DNA of 64,000 nt from the NCBI GenBank assembly GCA_023053575.1, contig JAKZAP010000016.1, positions 16,262,030-16,326,029 on the forward strand, read 5' to 3'. Under the pieces are notes generated by a model that saw only the letters and a program-made list of their open reading frames with translations, ran no database searches and was not told where the DNA came from. This document shows, piece after piece, positions 10,720-23,250 of this stretch (position 1 is the stretch's first letter; each line of letters begins with the position of its first letter). The translations under genes and the position numbers were made by a program. Source of the stretch: Branchinecta lynchi. Taxonomy: Eukaryota > Arthropoda > Branchiopoda > Anostraca > Branchinectidae.

Positions 10720-12769
10720 AACCGTATCCCATTGTAATTTTACACCTAACGCTGGTTCCATATACACAATCAGAACAAATGTTTCCGATCGAAAACAACT
10801 GAAAACGATAGGAAATGATTGTTTAAATAGATTTGAAAATAGAAACATCGGCAAACCCATTTCTCGTTCTATTTATGGTACCGATGAAAGCTTTGCCGAT
10901 GATCTGGAAACTTTGTCGGCAAACCAAAATCCTTCGTTTCATGCTGTCACCGGAAAGAATCCTTGTTGGGAATTCGGAAGTACCGGTGAACCATGTTTTT
11001 TTTCTGCTAGGCTGCCTCAAAAGTCGTATCCAAATATCAAGCCCATGATAGGGAAAGTCTGTTTCAGCCAATCGAAATCTTCATTTCGTCTGTTTTTTAC
11101 TTTCTTTTACACTGACCGTGAAAAGTTTTGTTGGTAAACCGGAAATCGTTTCCGGAAAATCTTGTCGGTAACTGTGAAACAAAATTTTTGTCTGATTGAC
11201 GTCTGAAGTTGGAACTGGGAAAGTCCCGTCAGCAACTCAAGAAATATTCTTATTTTGGTACAAGCACTGACGATTACTTTTGTAAATATGTTTCCCTTGT
11301 TCTTAGTTCTTGGATCATTTTGTCCACGCTTGGTGTCTAGATGATTCAGAAAGTTTCTTGGACCCTCTCCCCACACACAACCCCCTAATATACCCAGAAG
11401 AGGTTTATTCTAGAAAACTGATTGCATGGTATGTTCCTAAAAAAGAAATAGAAAACCGTGATTTTCGGGTTTTTTTTTTGATCAGCTAATTATCCCTCTA
11501 TGATGATGTGTTCTATTTCTTTTGTAATGAATGGTCAGCTTGGCTTTAAACCTTCTATGGGTATGTTCCTGATTCCATGTTTTAACTATTTACGTCAGGG
11601 AGTGAACGAGAAATCCAGACAAATTTATTTTGATGTAGTACAATTTGCAATTGCAACAGTTCTTTGGTGCTCTCGTGGGGCATCTCGGGAACAGGCTTTT
11701 TTTCTGTGAATTGTCAGGTCTTGTCCGGAAAATCTGGACTTGCCTCCTCACAAAATGGGTTAGTTACTCCACTGTATATTACCCAGGGTACGACTTGACA
11801 TCACTAGGTTCTGATTCATCCGGCCTTGGGGATCCCAAAGTGTCAGTGGAGAAACCACTTTGAGGGAACCACACGAACAGTTACTCCGTCCTTTTGTCCA
11901 TCTGTCCGTCTGCCCATCTGACTTGAAAGGATTGAGACAATTTCTTCAAGATTGTTGCGATAAGTTCTTTGTTCAAAATAAGTAGGTAGAGCAAGCAACG
12001 GTAGTGAAAAAAACTATAAGGTTATAACTTTACTGGATTAAGATCCATTATGGTAACGATCACGGTCGCTCTTTTGCTCCGTGACCTCCTTGTGGCTGAA
12101 GGTCAAATTTGTAGATGGATCAAGTGGTCCAATATTTAGTGGTCGAGGAGAGGTTTCCAACGGAGGGTCGAACAGACAAATTTGATTTTGAAGCTAACAA
12201 GGCAGTCGAGTTTCGATTAAGAATGTTATTATTGTTAGTATTAAATCCATATTTGAATTTGATTTGATCGCGGCTGAACTTCGTTTTTGGAGTCAGTTAG
12301 TTTGGCAAAATGGGAATTGAACTCTCAGTCGAATTCTATTGCTTTTAATTGCTCATTAGAGAATGTGTTAAACACTATGTTTAAATTATTTTCACGGTTA
12401 TTTTGGGGTAAGACATAGCATTTCCTGCGGTATACCGATCAAAGTTTTTTATTAGACCTGTATAATTGACACGTCTGTCGCAAAAAAGAAGAATATACCA
12501 TTTGTTCAGCAAGACTTCTAATTTCTTACTGCCTGCTGGGACCTTAAATTCTAAGTGCTTTTTAGAATTGCTTCTCCTAATTTATCCTGTTGTTTGAAAA
12601 CGTAATTTCTACTTGTGCAAAAATATCAAAAATTTATCACCTCTTGGTCTACTTTCTCTGTCGAGATTCTTATTTTTGAATTTGATCCAGTATGGGTTAC
12701 TTTCAAAATTGTTGCCACAGATGGAACAGGCCTGCCACTTCCAGTAGAGTTATGTTTACGTGCTATACA

Positions 12770-12946
12770 GTAATACAGCCAGGCCCGTATCCAGGAATTT
12801 ATTTCGGGGGGGGGGGGGGGGGGGGGGGGGGGGTTGCCTGCTGGTCGGACAAAAAAGTACAAAAAACACAATGATCAGAGGGAAAAGCCTATAAAAATGA
12901 CTATTTTTGTACGTTTGGGAGGGGGGGGGGTGTTCAACCCCCTAAC

Positions 12947-12984
<38 letters not shown>

Positions 12985-13001
12985 ATACGGCCTTGAATAG
13001 A
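12770..13001. mobile_element. MITE with G-rich terminal inverted repeats, private to copy A
   Basis: Flanked by GCTATACA on both sides (12762-12769 and 13002-13009), an 8-bp target duplication as in hAT elements. The ends pair as CAGGCCCGTATCC...GGATACGGCCTTG. Long homopolymers (G at 12806-12833, C at 12948-12982) sit just inside each end as part of the inverted repeat. Copy A' has no such insert at the matching point near 45985. Homopolymer lengths may be unreliable. Confidence 0.7.
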
Positions 13002-13214
13002 GCTATACAATAAGACCCAAACCAGGCATTTATTTTTACTGGAAAGTAACTGCCAAAAATATTTTGTCCATTCATGTTTTCATCATAGCTTCACCTTTTC
13101 TTTTACTTTCTGATGCTCGTTATTTTCCTCAAAGTGTATGTCAGGATAACCCTGAAATAGTGGCTATTGTCTGATATATTTGTAAAGCACATTAGTTGCG
13201 TTCTTGATCAAAGT

Positions 13215-13490
13215 TTTGGTCGCCGTTAGCGTAGCCGGTTGCTTAATTTCCGTTTTCAAACGCCGTCGAAGTTCACCGTTTGCTTAATTAGTGTTTAGAC
13301 GAATCCGGCGATCCTTGACAGGTCGACGTTTCTTCAACGACTCAAGCACACTCCGAACTCGCTAGCTAACGAAGTTCGACTGTCAGAGATTGAAGGACAA
13401 AGGAACTGTGACCGGCGACCAAAAACGGTATTTAAACAAAGACCTTTGAGGTTGAAGGTAACTTCGACGAAAACGAAACTATTAACTGTT
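13215..13490. mobile_element. Partial MITE, same family as 22028-22420
   Basis: It starts with GCGTAGCCGGTTGCTTAATTTCC like the terminal repeat at 22029 and shares the internal words GTGACCGG-GACCAAAAACGG and TATTTAAA. The second terminal repeat is not seen. It is absent from copy A' (about 46240-46300), so it arrived after the duplication. Confidence 0.55.
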
Positions 13491-13654
13491 TTATAATGAG
13501 TAACGAATCCAGGTAGTGAAACAGTTGGAGAACTGTTCAAATAAGCATATCTCTATTATCCTTGTGTATCTTACCTCTTTCGAGGCGTTTCATTAAGATA
13601 ATTAAGATGGAAGTGGGTTCGTTCTGCATAGCCAACCCGTAGAGACGTTTTAGA

Positions 13655-13790
13655 TAGATGGATAGATATTTATTAGCACTTCTTATTTCGTCATACGGAC
13701 CTGGAGGTCCCGACAGTCCCAGAACGCAAGAATACAAGAAAATAAAATAAGAACAACCAAATGAAACCCCGGGGTAGATCATGTCCAGAT
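13655..13790 (-). pseudogene. LINE 3'-end fragment with GATA tail
   Basis: In minus sense the sequence ends TGCTAATAAATATCTATC plus ATCT repeats, like other LINE tails in the window. A matching copy is at 46453-46545, so this insertion predates the duplication. Confidence 0.55.
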
Positions 13791-16254
13791 ATTTAATCTA
13801 GGGATTTGAAAATATGCAGGATGAATCTCGATGGAAACATCGTAACTGTGCGTTCACACAGAGGAGCCGGGTGCGGAACTACATTTTCGCTGTAGTTTTG
13901 TAGCAGCTACAAAATCGCAACAGGGTTCCCACACGACGATTGGGTTCAGCTACAAAAGGTGGCAAATAATTCAAAATAACAAAATGCGGGTTTTACTCAT
14001 TAGTCTGGGACCGAAGACAGTACGATAGTAAAAATATGAAAACTAAATTCCTAATCTCGGGTAACGGTTCTGACGATGGATTGCGGGTCTATCCACCACT
14101 CTACCTGAGTCAAGGGTGGATAGTTGAATCAAGCGAGGGCCAAAGAAGTCATGAAGTTGACCATCTACAAATGTCATCTTGAACTCTTGAGCCGTGTTAG
14201 ATTCACCAACTGTCATCCACCTACGTTATCCTAAAATTGTCAATAGTCGTTTTTCTTCACGGAAAATGACGCCATTCTCAACGGAAATTTAATTTTTCGT
14301 CGAACAAATCGAACGACAACAGACGAACGATTTCCATCATCGCTAGAACTTCGACTGACTTCATAAAACGAAAAAGTAGTAACTACGACTACAGCTTTAA
14401 ATAAAACAACAACAGCGCTACACCGTAGTTGAATAAAACGACATCTATGTCTGGTCGTCGATAATAATAGAAAACTGTTGATGAATCGAACGTGGCTTTG
14501 GAATACCTGTTTGTATTGTTAGCCTACTACGACCAGCTAGTCTACTACACTGATTCCGTTTCTGACTTGCAAATACCCTTCTAAACACAAAGGGAAAAGC
14601 CCCTGATTCTTGAAAAAAACGTACATAATTTTTTGTTTCCGAATATACTTTTTGTAATTTTGTGGACACGAATATAGGTATGATTGCACAGGATTTGAAC
14701 TTATGCAGAGAAACCAGCCTAGTAGTTAATGTTTGTAGAAATAGAAAAAAGTACACTCCTTCGGGGTTTCGAAAACTAAGCAAAGGGTCAGGTTTACTCA
14801 TAAACTTGGAACAAAAACAGTATAATAACTTGAATACTTAATTCCACGACTCTCCCTTGCAGTAGTCGAACATATGACTGTCTTCTATTCGATTTTACAC
14901 AAGCTGTATTCCAATACCCATCTTAGTACATCAGTAGGTGGCCTAAGCTTGCACCCACACTGAAAGCTGCAAAAGGCAAGCAACACTGAAAAATCAAAAG
15001 CTGCGTCAGCTAATTGCAGCCACTTCAGCTCCCATTTAGTATACTCATTAGTATACTTACACATTTGTCACTAGCTGTTCCTGTTGCCTTTTACTAGACA
15101 ATGCGGTTGAAACTCTATTAACCGTTGTGATCTGAATCCAGTAAATACTGTTGATCAGATACATTTAATTGAAACAGACCATCAGTACTAAAGTTGTCTG
15201 TACCTTTAGGGTCCGAGTTCATTATCTTATCTGTCTGCTCAGTAGTTTCACTCTCGAAACCTAAAGCATGGCCCTATATCATCAATACTTGCTGGAAACT
15301 GGAAGCAAGTGGCCATCAACTGACTCTTCGCCAAATTTTAGATTGCTACGGTACCACATTCTGCTTAAACAGAACAAAAAACTTCTCATTTATTCGAAGT
15401 TTGGTACACTCTACCACAATTTCAATCTGGTTCAGTTTCAATGTTCCTCAAATGGATTGTTCTTACATCTTTAATCTCTTCTTCGACTGGTTTCAGCTTG
15501 AGAAGCTCCTTGATAAACTAATCATTATGTTTGGCCTCCTCACGCCAAAGAAAATCCTGCTGTTGTCGTTGTAGTCATTAAATAGGCTAGTTCCCTTTAG
15601 TGCCAATCACTTCTTTTCTAAGAAGCATCACTGAGCTTGTCCAGGACTGTAGCCTCTGATAAAGGAAGAATATCTAGTGTTTGGAGCAAACTGCAAAATG
15701 TTCAGTAACTTCTCCTTTCTGACTGTCTGCAAACCAGAGCTGCTCCTTGGCTAGTTGATCTGTCCAACATCCTGTAATGAAAATAATATTTAAATCAGTA
15801 GCAACCACATTATTAGTTGATATTATCAAAAAACTTTGCAAGCACAGAGGAATTTTACTTTTAATAAAATTTAAATTAATTATAACAGATGTTTCATGTA
15901 TATTTACTTTAACTGGTATATTCACTGGCAAACAAATGCAGTGGAAACTTTCAACAAAAACACAATAATGAACACCAAAGGGGACGCAACCAGGTTAGCC
16001 TATGAGAATGAATGAATTGCCAAAAACACATCACTGCTGAGCTATGTGGCATAGCCTACAAACGCCTGACGTGTCTGTATACAATCTTCAGTAATTTAGC
16101 GCATAAAAAATAAGGCTTTATCAATAAACTGTTTAACAGTTAGACTAAAACAAACACAAATAGCAGCAAGAATAATGTTACCAGAACGAAAGGTCTCTGT
16201 TTATTATTTAGGCCTAAATTCAGCCTATAGTCAACGTTGTTTGGTTTTCTTCTG

Positions 16255-16756
16255 CAGGAGGGGTACCCGATGAAAAATTTATCTCAGAATAGTACTATGA
16301 AGTAATACGAAAAACTAGCATGCAGTATTAACGATGCTACTACATGCTTCTACTTCAAGGCTACCGTGTTACTGCATACTACTATATGCTACTATTAACA
16401 AGACTGGATGCTACTATGTCAAGACAGGATGCTACTAGATACTACTACATAAGATTGGACCAGTCTGAGGCACATTAATGATAGTATTCTTTGCTATTAC
16501 ATAGTATTACATGCAAGTTTTTTGTACTACTACCATAACTATGCAGGCTACAAATTTTTCATCGGGTATCCAACCTCGAATTTATATGACCTCGAACTTG
16601 GCCTGAAAACCTTACAAGGAAACTTCTCTACAGTAAAACAGGTCCTGGGTCAGTCAGGGTTTCCTTCTTGACAGTTAGGACTTGCCGGAAATTTTCTTCC
16701 ATCCTTTTTAGGCCAGGTTCGAGGTTGTGTAAATTCGAGGTTGGACACCCCTCCTA
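16255..16756. mobile_element. MITE 2, interrupted by MITE 1
   Basis: The ends AGGAGGGGT-CCAACCTCGAATTT and (reverse complement) AGGAGGGGTGTCCAACCTCG pair over about 45 bp. The left terminal repeat is split by the 301-bp MITE 1 at a TA. No coding sequence. Confidence 0.7.
16266..16566. mobile_element. MITE 1 (Tc1/mariner-like) inserted in MITE 2
   Basis: Terminal inverted repeats CCCGATGAAAAATTT / AAATTTTTCATCGGG are flanked by TA on both sides (16264-16265, 16567-16568). Excising it with one TA rebuilds the terminal repeat of MITE 2. The inside is a run of TACTAC/ATGC simple-sequence words. Confidence 0.75.
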
Positions 16757-17558
16757 CAATTAGTTTTTCTAATACAAAAAAAATTAAATAGTGTAATTTT
16801 GACCTAGAATCTAGTTGATCTGTTGACCCTTTGATTTAGGTTAGGGTAAACAAATCAGCCAGGAAATTTGCACAGAAAGTTGTGAATTAACAAAAAAAAT
16901 CCTTATGCTACAAGTTTCACAGCTGGCTAGCTGCAGAGCTGGAAAATAAAAAAGGAAAAGGTGAACAGAGGACACCAGGCACCAGGTAGCTTCTGTAGGA
17001 TCAGTCTCGCGCACAGAATAGATTTTATCACAGCAGCTCACACACGACATGGCTCATACCTACAGTCTACAGTCCTACACGCATCCCTGTTGTAACCATA
17101 CCCCAGCTAAGATGCTCCAAAATGACAAGATACATAATAAGCCAGCTCTAAAGATGAATGATTTACAGTCAACTTTCAGTATTTAGTACTACAGTATGTA
17201 TGCCACTCTAGCCTAGCTGTTGGTTTCAAAGTGATCTTACCTTCCTTCCATCCGCAACTCTGAAGCAACTTTCTCCTATGCTTTCAGGTAATTTAGGACC
17301 AGATGCCTCTGCTTGTGTTTCTTACTGTCCTTTCCATGTATAACTGGCAGAAATTTGACAGCTAACATCATTTTTCCAAAAAAAAATCCACTTTCCAAGA
17401 TTTTTGTGGTGCGATTTTGTAGCTGTAGTTGGATAAATCCAACTACAGCGATTCTCCGAAATATCGCAGCGAATTTGTAGCTTTGTGGCGCGAAATTTGT
17501 GGTCGACGAATAATCGGGCTATTCTGCGAATATTCGCGTCAGTGGGAACGCACAGTAA

Positions 17559-18586
17559 GACGAATCCCCTCTGATACGTCTATCGAAAGAAATAATACGT
17601 TGGATGGGACTACTCAATGCGTTCAAATAACATCGGTAGACCGTTCGCAATCTAGGCTAGACTGTAAAACCTGAGACTGAGACAGAAATCAATAACCTAA
17701 CATGTTAATTTAAGGGGTTGACAGGTTTAGTTGCAAAATACAGATAGTGACCAGAAGCAGAGATGGGCGAATCCATCCATGAAATTATTTGAATCGAACC
17801 CAGAGCTAGGTAGCTAAGAATCCGATTCCGAATCCACCATTTCATGCTGAGGATTCGAATCTGGATTTGAATCCGACCTTAACAAAATTCAAAGCATGTA
17901 CATAGGTTGTAGTTTAAAAATTAGAAGTGGAAATTAAGAATTAGCTCCCGGACTGGAATTCCTGCCCGAATTTGTGGAACCATCATCACTTCCATGACGA
18001 AAAGTTGAAATTTTTTCAACTTGATGAGGAAAATGCAGGAAATCCGGTCGGGAAATCCTGATTGTCTGTTCGCACTTTAAGACAAATGAGACTGTCATTT
18101 CCGGGTTTTCATGTGGGGTTATCATACCAAGGGTTTCCTCTCGGCAATCAGGAAAGAATTTGGGGCTCGTTTAAGCACAGTGTGTGAAAATCGGGAAAAG
18201 GATACTGGAAGAATTAGAAACTGGAGCGGAATCGTAAGACTCAGAATTGGAACCCGAATCCGATTATAGCCCGAGAAGCAGAAGATTCGAATCCGGCCAC
18301 GAGGACAAATCCTGGATTTGAATCTGAAACCGGATTGGAATTCACCAGTCTCTGACCAACAGAGGGATTAGGCAGTCCAATAAGGTTTCCCATTGTAAAT
18401 ACCATTCAGGTCAGGTAAAAGGATGACTCTAGAACAGGTGGAAGACCAAAAAAAGAAGCAAATAGTTCCGATGACAACCCAGGATGAAAAGATACATTAT
18501 AAGAGACTAAACATGTTAACGGATTATTACCTATTTTTGCCGTATTCCGTAGACTGTTTTAACAAATTTTGAAAGTAATAATAAAA
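17559..18586. other. Non-coding part of copy A
   Basis: Matches 46650-46740 and 48570-49400 of copy A'. It contains no recognisable gene. An extra 160-170 bp at about 17925-18085 is absent from A'. Confidence 0.5.
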
Positions 18587-20757
18587 CAAGGGCTACGAGC
18601 TCATACGGCACTTGTTACGGGTAGACACGGCTCGGTTATGTCAATGATATATCTAGTGTTTGTTAGGTGTCTTCCCACCAAATTTCATCTCGATCCCTCC
18701 ACTCATAGCGTTTTCCAATATTTCCGATTCTCCCCTCCAGCTCCCCCCAAAAGTCACCGGATCCGGTCCGGATTTTAAGTGGGTCGTCTGAGGCATGAGG
18801 TCTTTCCAAGTATCAAGTTTCATCGAGATCCGGTCCCCCGTTCAAAAGTTATAAATACCTCAAGATTCCGGATTCCCCCTCCCTCAACTCCCCCAACAGT
18901 GCCCGAATCGGCTCGGTCATGTCAATGATGTATCTAGTGTTTGCTAGGTGTCTTCCTACCAAGTTTCATCTCGATCCCTCCACTCATAGCGTTTCCCAAG
19001 ATTTCCGGTTAACCCCTCCAGCTCCCCCAAAAGTCACCTGATCCGGTCCGGATTTTAAGTGGGTCGTCTGAGGCATGAGGCCTTTCCAAATATCAAGTTC
19101 CATCGAGATCCGATCACCCGTTCAAAAGTTATAAATACCTCAAGATTCCGGATTCCCCCTCCCTCCACTCCCCCCACAGTGCCCGAATTGGCTCGGTTAT
19201 GTCAATGATGTATCTAGTGTTTGCTAGGTGTCTTCACACCAAGTTTCATCTCGATCCCTCTACTCATAGCGTTTCCCAAGATTTCCGGTTGCCCCCTCCA
19301 GCTCCCCCCAAAAGTCACCGGATCCGGTCCGTATTTTAAGTGGGTCGCTGAGGCATGAGGCCGTTCCAAATATCAAGTTTCATCGAGATCCGGCACCCGT
19401 TCAAAAGTTATAAATACCTCAAGATTCCGGATTCCCCCTCCCTCCACTCCCCCCACAGTGCCCGAATCGGCTCGGTCATGTCAATGATGTATCTAGTGTT
19501 TGCTAGGTGTCTTCCCACCAAGTTTCATCTCGACCCCTCCACTCATAGCGTTTCCCAACATTTCCGGTTGCCTCCTCCAGCTCGCCCGAAAAGTCACCGG
19601 ATCCAGTCCGGATTTTAAGTGGGTCGTCTGAGGCATGAGGTCTTTCCAAATATCAAGTTCCATCGAGATCCGATCACCCGTTCAAAAGTTATAAATACCT
19701 CAAGATTCCGGATTCCCCCTCCCTCCACTCCCCCACAGTGCCCGAATCGGCTCGGTTATGTCAATGATGTATCTAGTGTTTGCTAGGTGTCTTCCCACCA
19801 AGTTTCATCTCGATCCCTCCACTCATAGCGTTTCCCAAGATTTCCGGTTGCCCCCTGCAGCTCCCCTCAAAAGTCACCGGATCCGGTCCAGATTTTAAGT
19901 GGGTCGTCTGAGGTATGAGGTCTTTCCAAATATCAAGTTCCATCGAGATCCGATCACCCGTTCAAAAGTTAAAAATACCTCAAGATTCCGGATTCCCCCT
20001 CCCTCCACTCCCCCCACAGTACCCGAATCGGCTCGGTTATGTCAATGATATATCTAGTCTTTGCTAGGTGTCTTCCCACCAAGTTTCATCTCGATCCCTC
20101 CACTCATAGCGTTTCCCAAGATTTCCGGTTGCCCCCTCCAGCTCCCCCCAAAAGTCACCGGATCCGGTCCGGATTTTAAGTAGGTCGTCTGAGGCATGAG
20201 GTCTTTCCAAATATCAAGTTCCATCGAGATCCGATCACCCGTTCAAAAGTTATAAATACCTCAAGATTCCGGATTCCCCCTCCCTCCACTCCCCCACAGT
20301 GCCCGAATCAGCTAGGTTATGTCAATGATGTATCTAGTGTTTGCTAGGTGTCTTCCCACCAAGTTTCATCTCGATCCCCCCACTCATAGCGTTTCCCAAG
20401 ATTTCCGGTTGCCCCCCCCAAAAGTCACCGGATCCGGTCCGGATTTTAAGTGGGTCGTCTGAGGCATGAGGTCGTTCCAAATATCAAGTTTCATCGAGAT
20501 CCGATCACCCGTTCAAAAGTTAAAAATACCTCAAGATTCCGGATTCCCCCTCCCTCCACTCCCCCCACGGTGCTCGGATCGGGGAAGTGACTATTTCCAA
20601 CTTAATCATTTGGGGTCCCTGATATGCCTGCCAAGTTTTATCGTCCTAGCTTATGTGAAAGTGCCCGAACTAGCAAAACCTGGACAGACCGACAGACCGA
20701 CGGACGGACAGAAATTGCAATCGCTATATGGCACTTGGCCGAAGGGCAAGTGCCATA
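18587..20757. mobile_element. Helentron-like non-autonomous element with seven 280-bp tandem repeats
   Basis: Seven direct units of 279-282 bp begin near 18620, 18900, 19180, 19460, 19740, 20020 and 20300. Each contains GGCTCGGTTATGTCAATGAT, ATCTAGTGTTTGCTAGGTG, TCCGGTCCGGATTTTAAGT and CCCGTTCAAAAGTTA. The left side carries CATACGGCACTTG (about 18603). The right side carries GACAGACCGACAG repeats and then a hairpin GGCACTTG-GCCGAAGGG-CAAGTGCC ending at 20757. Subterminal inverted repeats, a 3' hairpin and an internal minisatellite are the pattern of Helentron-associated elements (inference). Copy A' lacks the whole block at about 49420, an empty site. Short frames inside it are repeat shadows. 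Confidence 0.7.
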
Positions 20758-21294
20758 ACCAGTCAACAGATTTCAGGGAGTCTCCTCTATCTTTGAAAGG
20801 AAAATAGATAGAAGGGGGGGGGGGATATCCATCGCCATTCCCAAAAGCAATACGGTTCCTGCCACCGTGGTGAAAAAGGGCCAGAAAAATATATCCTACC
20901 GAATAATCCTACCGAAACTTTCGTCTTGTTCATTTGGAAACGCAAAAGTTTATAGGCATTCATTCCTTATAGTTTACACATGCAGTACTGTGGTTGTAAT
21001 GGCAAATCGATGAGACACATTCTGAGGTTGAACAGGTGGTTAAAGCTGGAAAAAAATGGAAATTCTTCGTTGGTTATTCTGAGAAATTAATTCTCTCCAG
21101 GGTTTCAGATTCCTAACCAGCCCAATCTTTAAGACCTGCCCAATCCTTAAGAATGGTGAAGGTCAGCTTGTGAGACAACAAATTGGTCTTAGACCTAAAA
21201 TACATGAAACAACAAGTACTGGCGTATAATCTTTTCCTTCGAAACATATAATTCAGGTAATGTATAATTACGAGTGTGAAAGGGTTCATTCTAA

Positions 21295-21459
21295 CTACGT
21301 CAGATGATTGTTAATCCAGTCAAAGTAAGCTGATACACGAACGTATATCCCGGGCACGTCAGCATTACCACACTTTGAAGGTCCTCCTGAAACTATTCCA
21401 ATTAAATAGTGCCTGTCCGTTCGGGTATCAACAAGAATCAGAGGTCCGCCGGAATCTCC
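21295..21459 (-). CDS. Trypsin-like serine protease, last exon
   Basis: A minus-strand exon with acceptor ATTTTTATTGCAG at 21460 and stop TAG at 21295-21297, 55 codons including the stop. It encodes GDSGGP with the catalytic serine, then [25 protein letters not shown] and a short tail. An intron immediately before GDSGGP in phase 0 is a usual place in this family. The residue that would set S1 specificity (189) is in the preceding exon. The next exon upstream is probably 39471-39613, separated by an intron of about 1.1 kb into which a 16.9-kb transposon nest was inserted. It is 80-90 percent identical to 55508-55672, and the preceding intron sequence also matches. Confidence 0.85.
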   Translation of the reverse strand, partial: GDSGGPLILVDTRTDRHYLIGIVSGGPSKCGNADVPGIYVRVSAYFDWINNHLT

Positions 21460-22027
21460 CTGCAATAAAAATAATCAACAGTCATCGTAAATTCCGAATC
21501 TTCAAATTGCAACAAGTCTTCCAGATCTCAGGAGCTGTCGGCTCTACCAAAAGCTTCAACTGGCTCTTTGCTTTACCGGCACGTTGTTTGACTGAGAATA
21601 GTTCTTACCTTCTTTGGTGGAGGGAGCCAAAGGGCTGGGACGGACTTTCCTGATTTACAGAAGTAAAATACGAGACCCAGAAATGGTCTTGCGTGATTTC
21701 TCCGTTTCATTTGATTGCCAATTTAACGGTATATACCTCTCATATCATCGTCATACTTACAGTGAGACAGTTCGATATTTTAGGAAGATGAGAGTAAAGG
21801 ATTATTATAATTTATTTGCTAAGATGGAAAGGAAGATGGGATCATTCTTCTACTTGGGTGCAACTTTGTCGTTGCAGTCCGTTGCGTAATCAGTCGAAGC
21901 CGCTGCATGAAAACGAACTCAAACATAAATTTACCTACAAACTAAAAGGTCTCTTTCAATGCTGTTATTTTGTCACCGGTCATAGTTTCTTTGTCCCGCA
22001 GATTGTAGTTGGGTTTCTGATCGGAAT

Positions 22028-22420
22028 TGTTTTGCTTTTGGCGTAGCCGGTTGCTTAATTTCCATTTTGAAACGCAGTTGAAGTTCACCTTTTGTTTTAT
22101 CAGCGTTTTTACGACTTGGCAAATTCGAACTTGCTAGCTCACGAAGGTTCGTGGTCGGAGTTTAAAGGACAAAGATACTGTGACCGGTGACCAAAAACGG
22201 TATTTAAAAAGAGACCTTCTAGTTTGAAGGTAACTCCAGACTTCGTTCAAAAACGCAGCTTCTAGACGTCGAACTCCGTGAGCTAGCAAGCTAGAAGCTT
22301 GCTTGAAACGTTGAAGAAACCGAGATCAGGCAAGAATCGCCGGAGTCTTATAAGCACTAATTAAGCAAGCAGTGAACTTCTGCGGCATGTATGGAAATCA
22401 AGCAACCGGCTAGGCCAGGT
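22028..22420. mobile_element. MITE with GTAGCCGGTTGCTT terminal repeats
   Basis: Left end GGCGTAGCCGGTTGCTTAAT and right end (reverse complement) GGCCTAGCCGGTTGCTTGAT form long inverted repeats including GAAGTTCAC. About 393 bp, no coding. It lies in the last intron of the protease gene. A partial relative is at 13215-13490. Confidence 0.7.
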
Positions 22421-22499
22421 GTCAGGGGTTTATATTCATAAATTTCATATCTTGCAACAAGAATGGTGTGGGTGGGTATCGTGCAATAACCTGGGTATC

Positions 22500-22956
22500 T
22501 GTGACGACCCAGGGTCACCAAGTAAGGTAACACCACTCACTGGACGTCACTGTGTGGTCTCTAGCCTAGCTGGCGTACTAGACGCCGTCCCGTTAGAGAC
22601 TTCAAAATAATATAGGCTAAGCCTATATACCTCACAAAGTAAGGTGTAAAGAAAGAATACCTTTCATGGGTTCTAATCAATCACACAAATATATTACTCC
22701 TCAGGTAATTTATACTCACTTAATAATATCTCTCTCAAAAGACCGAAGTTACAGTCTCGTTAACATAAACAATCTATTATCTAGAATAACTATTATCTGG
22801 TTAACTTTTCTAACAAAATTTACTTTCCTTATTTTTATGCATAATTTAATTATTGTTTAAAGTGAACCGTTTAATAGTTATCCTTTATTTTTCACAGTTT
22901 CCACTATCTTGAGAATACAGTCACGGTTTGTGATACTTATCAGTAAATCCGTGACA
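22500..22956 (-). repeat. 3' LTR (minus-strand element)
   Basis: 457 bp. It is preceded in minus sense by a purine-rich stretch GGGGAAGATA (22957-22966), a candidate polypurine tract. It carries about 50 bp (around 22533-22580) missing from the other LTR. Confidence 0.82.
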
Positions 22957-23250
22957 TATCTTCCCCGTAAAAGAGGCGACTGCCTTATTTTCACTTTACA
23001 CACTCTGACTCAACACTTATGACCCAAAGTCTGTCCTTTTCTCCAAATAACATTTGACACTCCACTTTAACGGTTCATTTTACTAATATTCACTGAATGA
23101 AATTTCTTGAAGCTTTCAGTTGAGTTCGCGTCTTCTGACCCGGTGTTTTCTGTGGGCCCTCTTTCTTCTTCTGGCCGCAGGGGAGTTTGTCCCCTTGTTC
23201 TCTCAGCCCAAGAACGTATCATAAATCTCTGACGAGTCCGACCAATGGTA

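Larger units (their letters stand above)
13846..17555. mobile_element. PIF/Harbinger-like DNA element, 3.7 kb
   Basis: The ends are CTGTGCGTTCACAC and (reverse complement) CTGTGCGTTCCCAC. Both sides are flanked by TAA (13843-13845, 17556-17558), the 3-bp target duplication typical of PIF/Harbinger. Copy A' has an intact single TAA at the matching place (about 46640), an empty site. Subterminal sequence is full of CTACAAAA / TTTTGTAG palindromes. No transposase was recognised. Frames at 14445-14801, 15194-15574 and 16841-17050 have no motifs I can name, so it is either a decayed or a non-autonomous copy. Confidence 0.72.
10720..21580 (+). repeat. Segmental duplication copy A (contains a protease last exon)
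   Basis: Collinear and in direct orientation with 44160-55795. Matching anchors: 10845/44285, 11270/44541, 11756/44900, 12130/45266, 12640/45848, 13506/46305, 17745/48657, 18165/48910, 20855/49505 and 21300/55510. The copies differ by substitutions, small indels and private insertions. Copy A privately carries a MITE (12770-13001), a piece of another MITE (about 13215-13490), a PIF/Harbinger-like element (13846-17555) and the Helentron-like repeat element (18587-20757). Confidence 0.85.

Noticed and set aside
12626..13075. Gly- and Pro-rich frames
   Set aside because: They are translations of G and C homopolymers in a MITE.
15194..15574. 126-codon frame in the PIF/Harbinger-like element as a transposase
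   Set aside because: Low-complexity Leu/Phe/Ser composition and no DDE or DNA-binding motif.
18569..20807. Plus-strand frames of 69-113 codons
   Set aside because: They repeat with the 280-bp satellite unit and have no protein features.
21609..21652. Mini-exon of the trypsin gene between acceptor TAAATCAG and donor GTAAGA
   Set aside because: The 41-nt translation has none of the expected residues before GDSGGP in the phase required.
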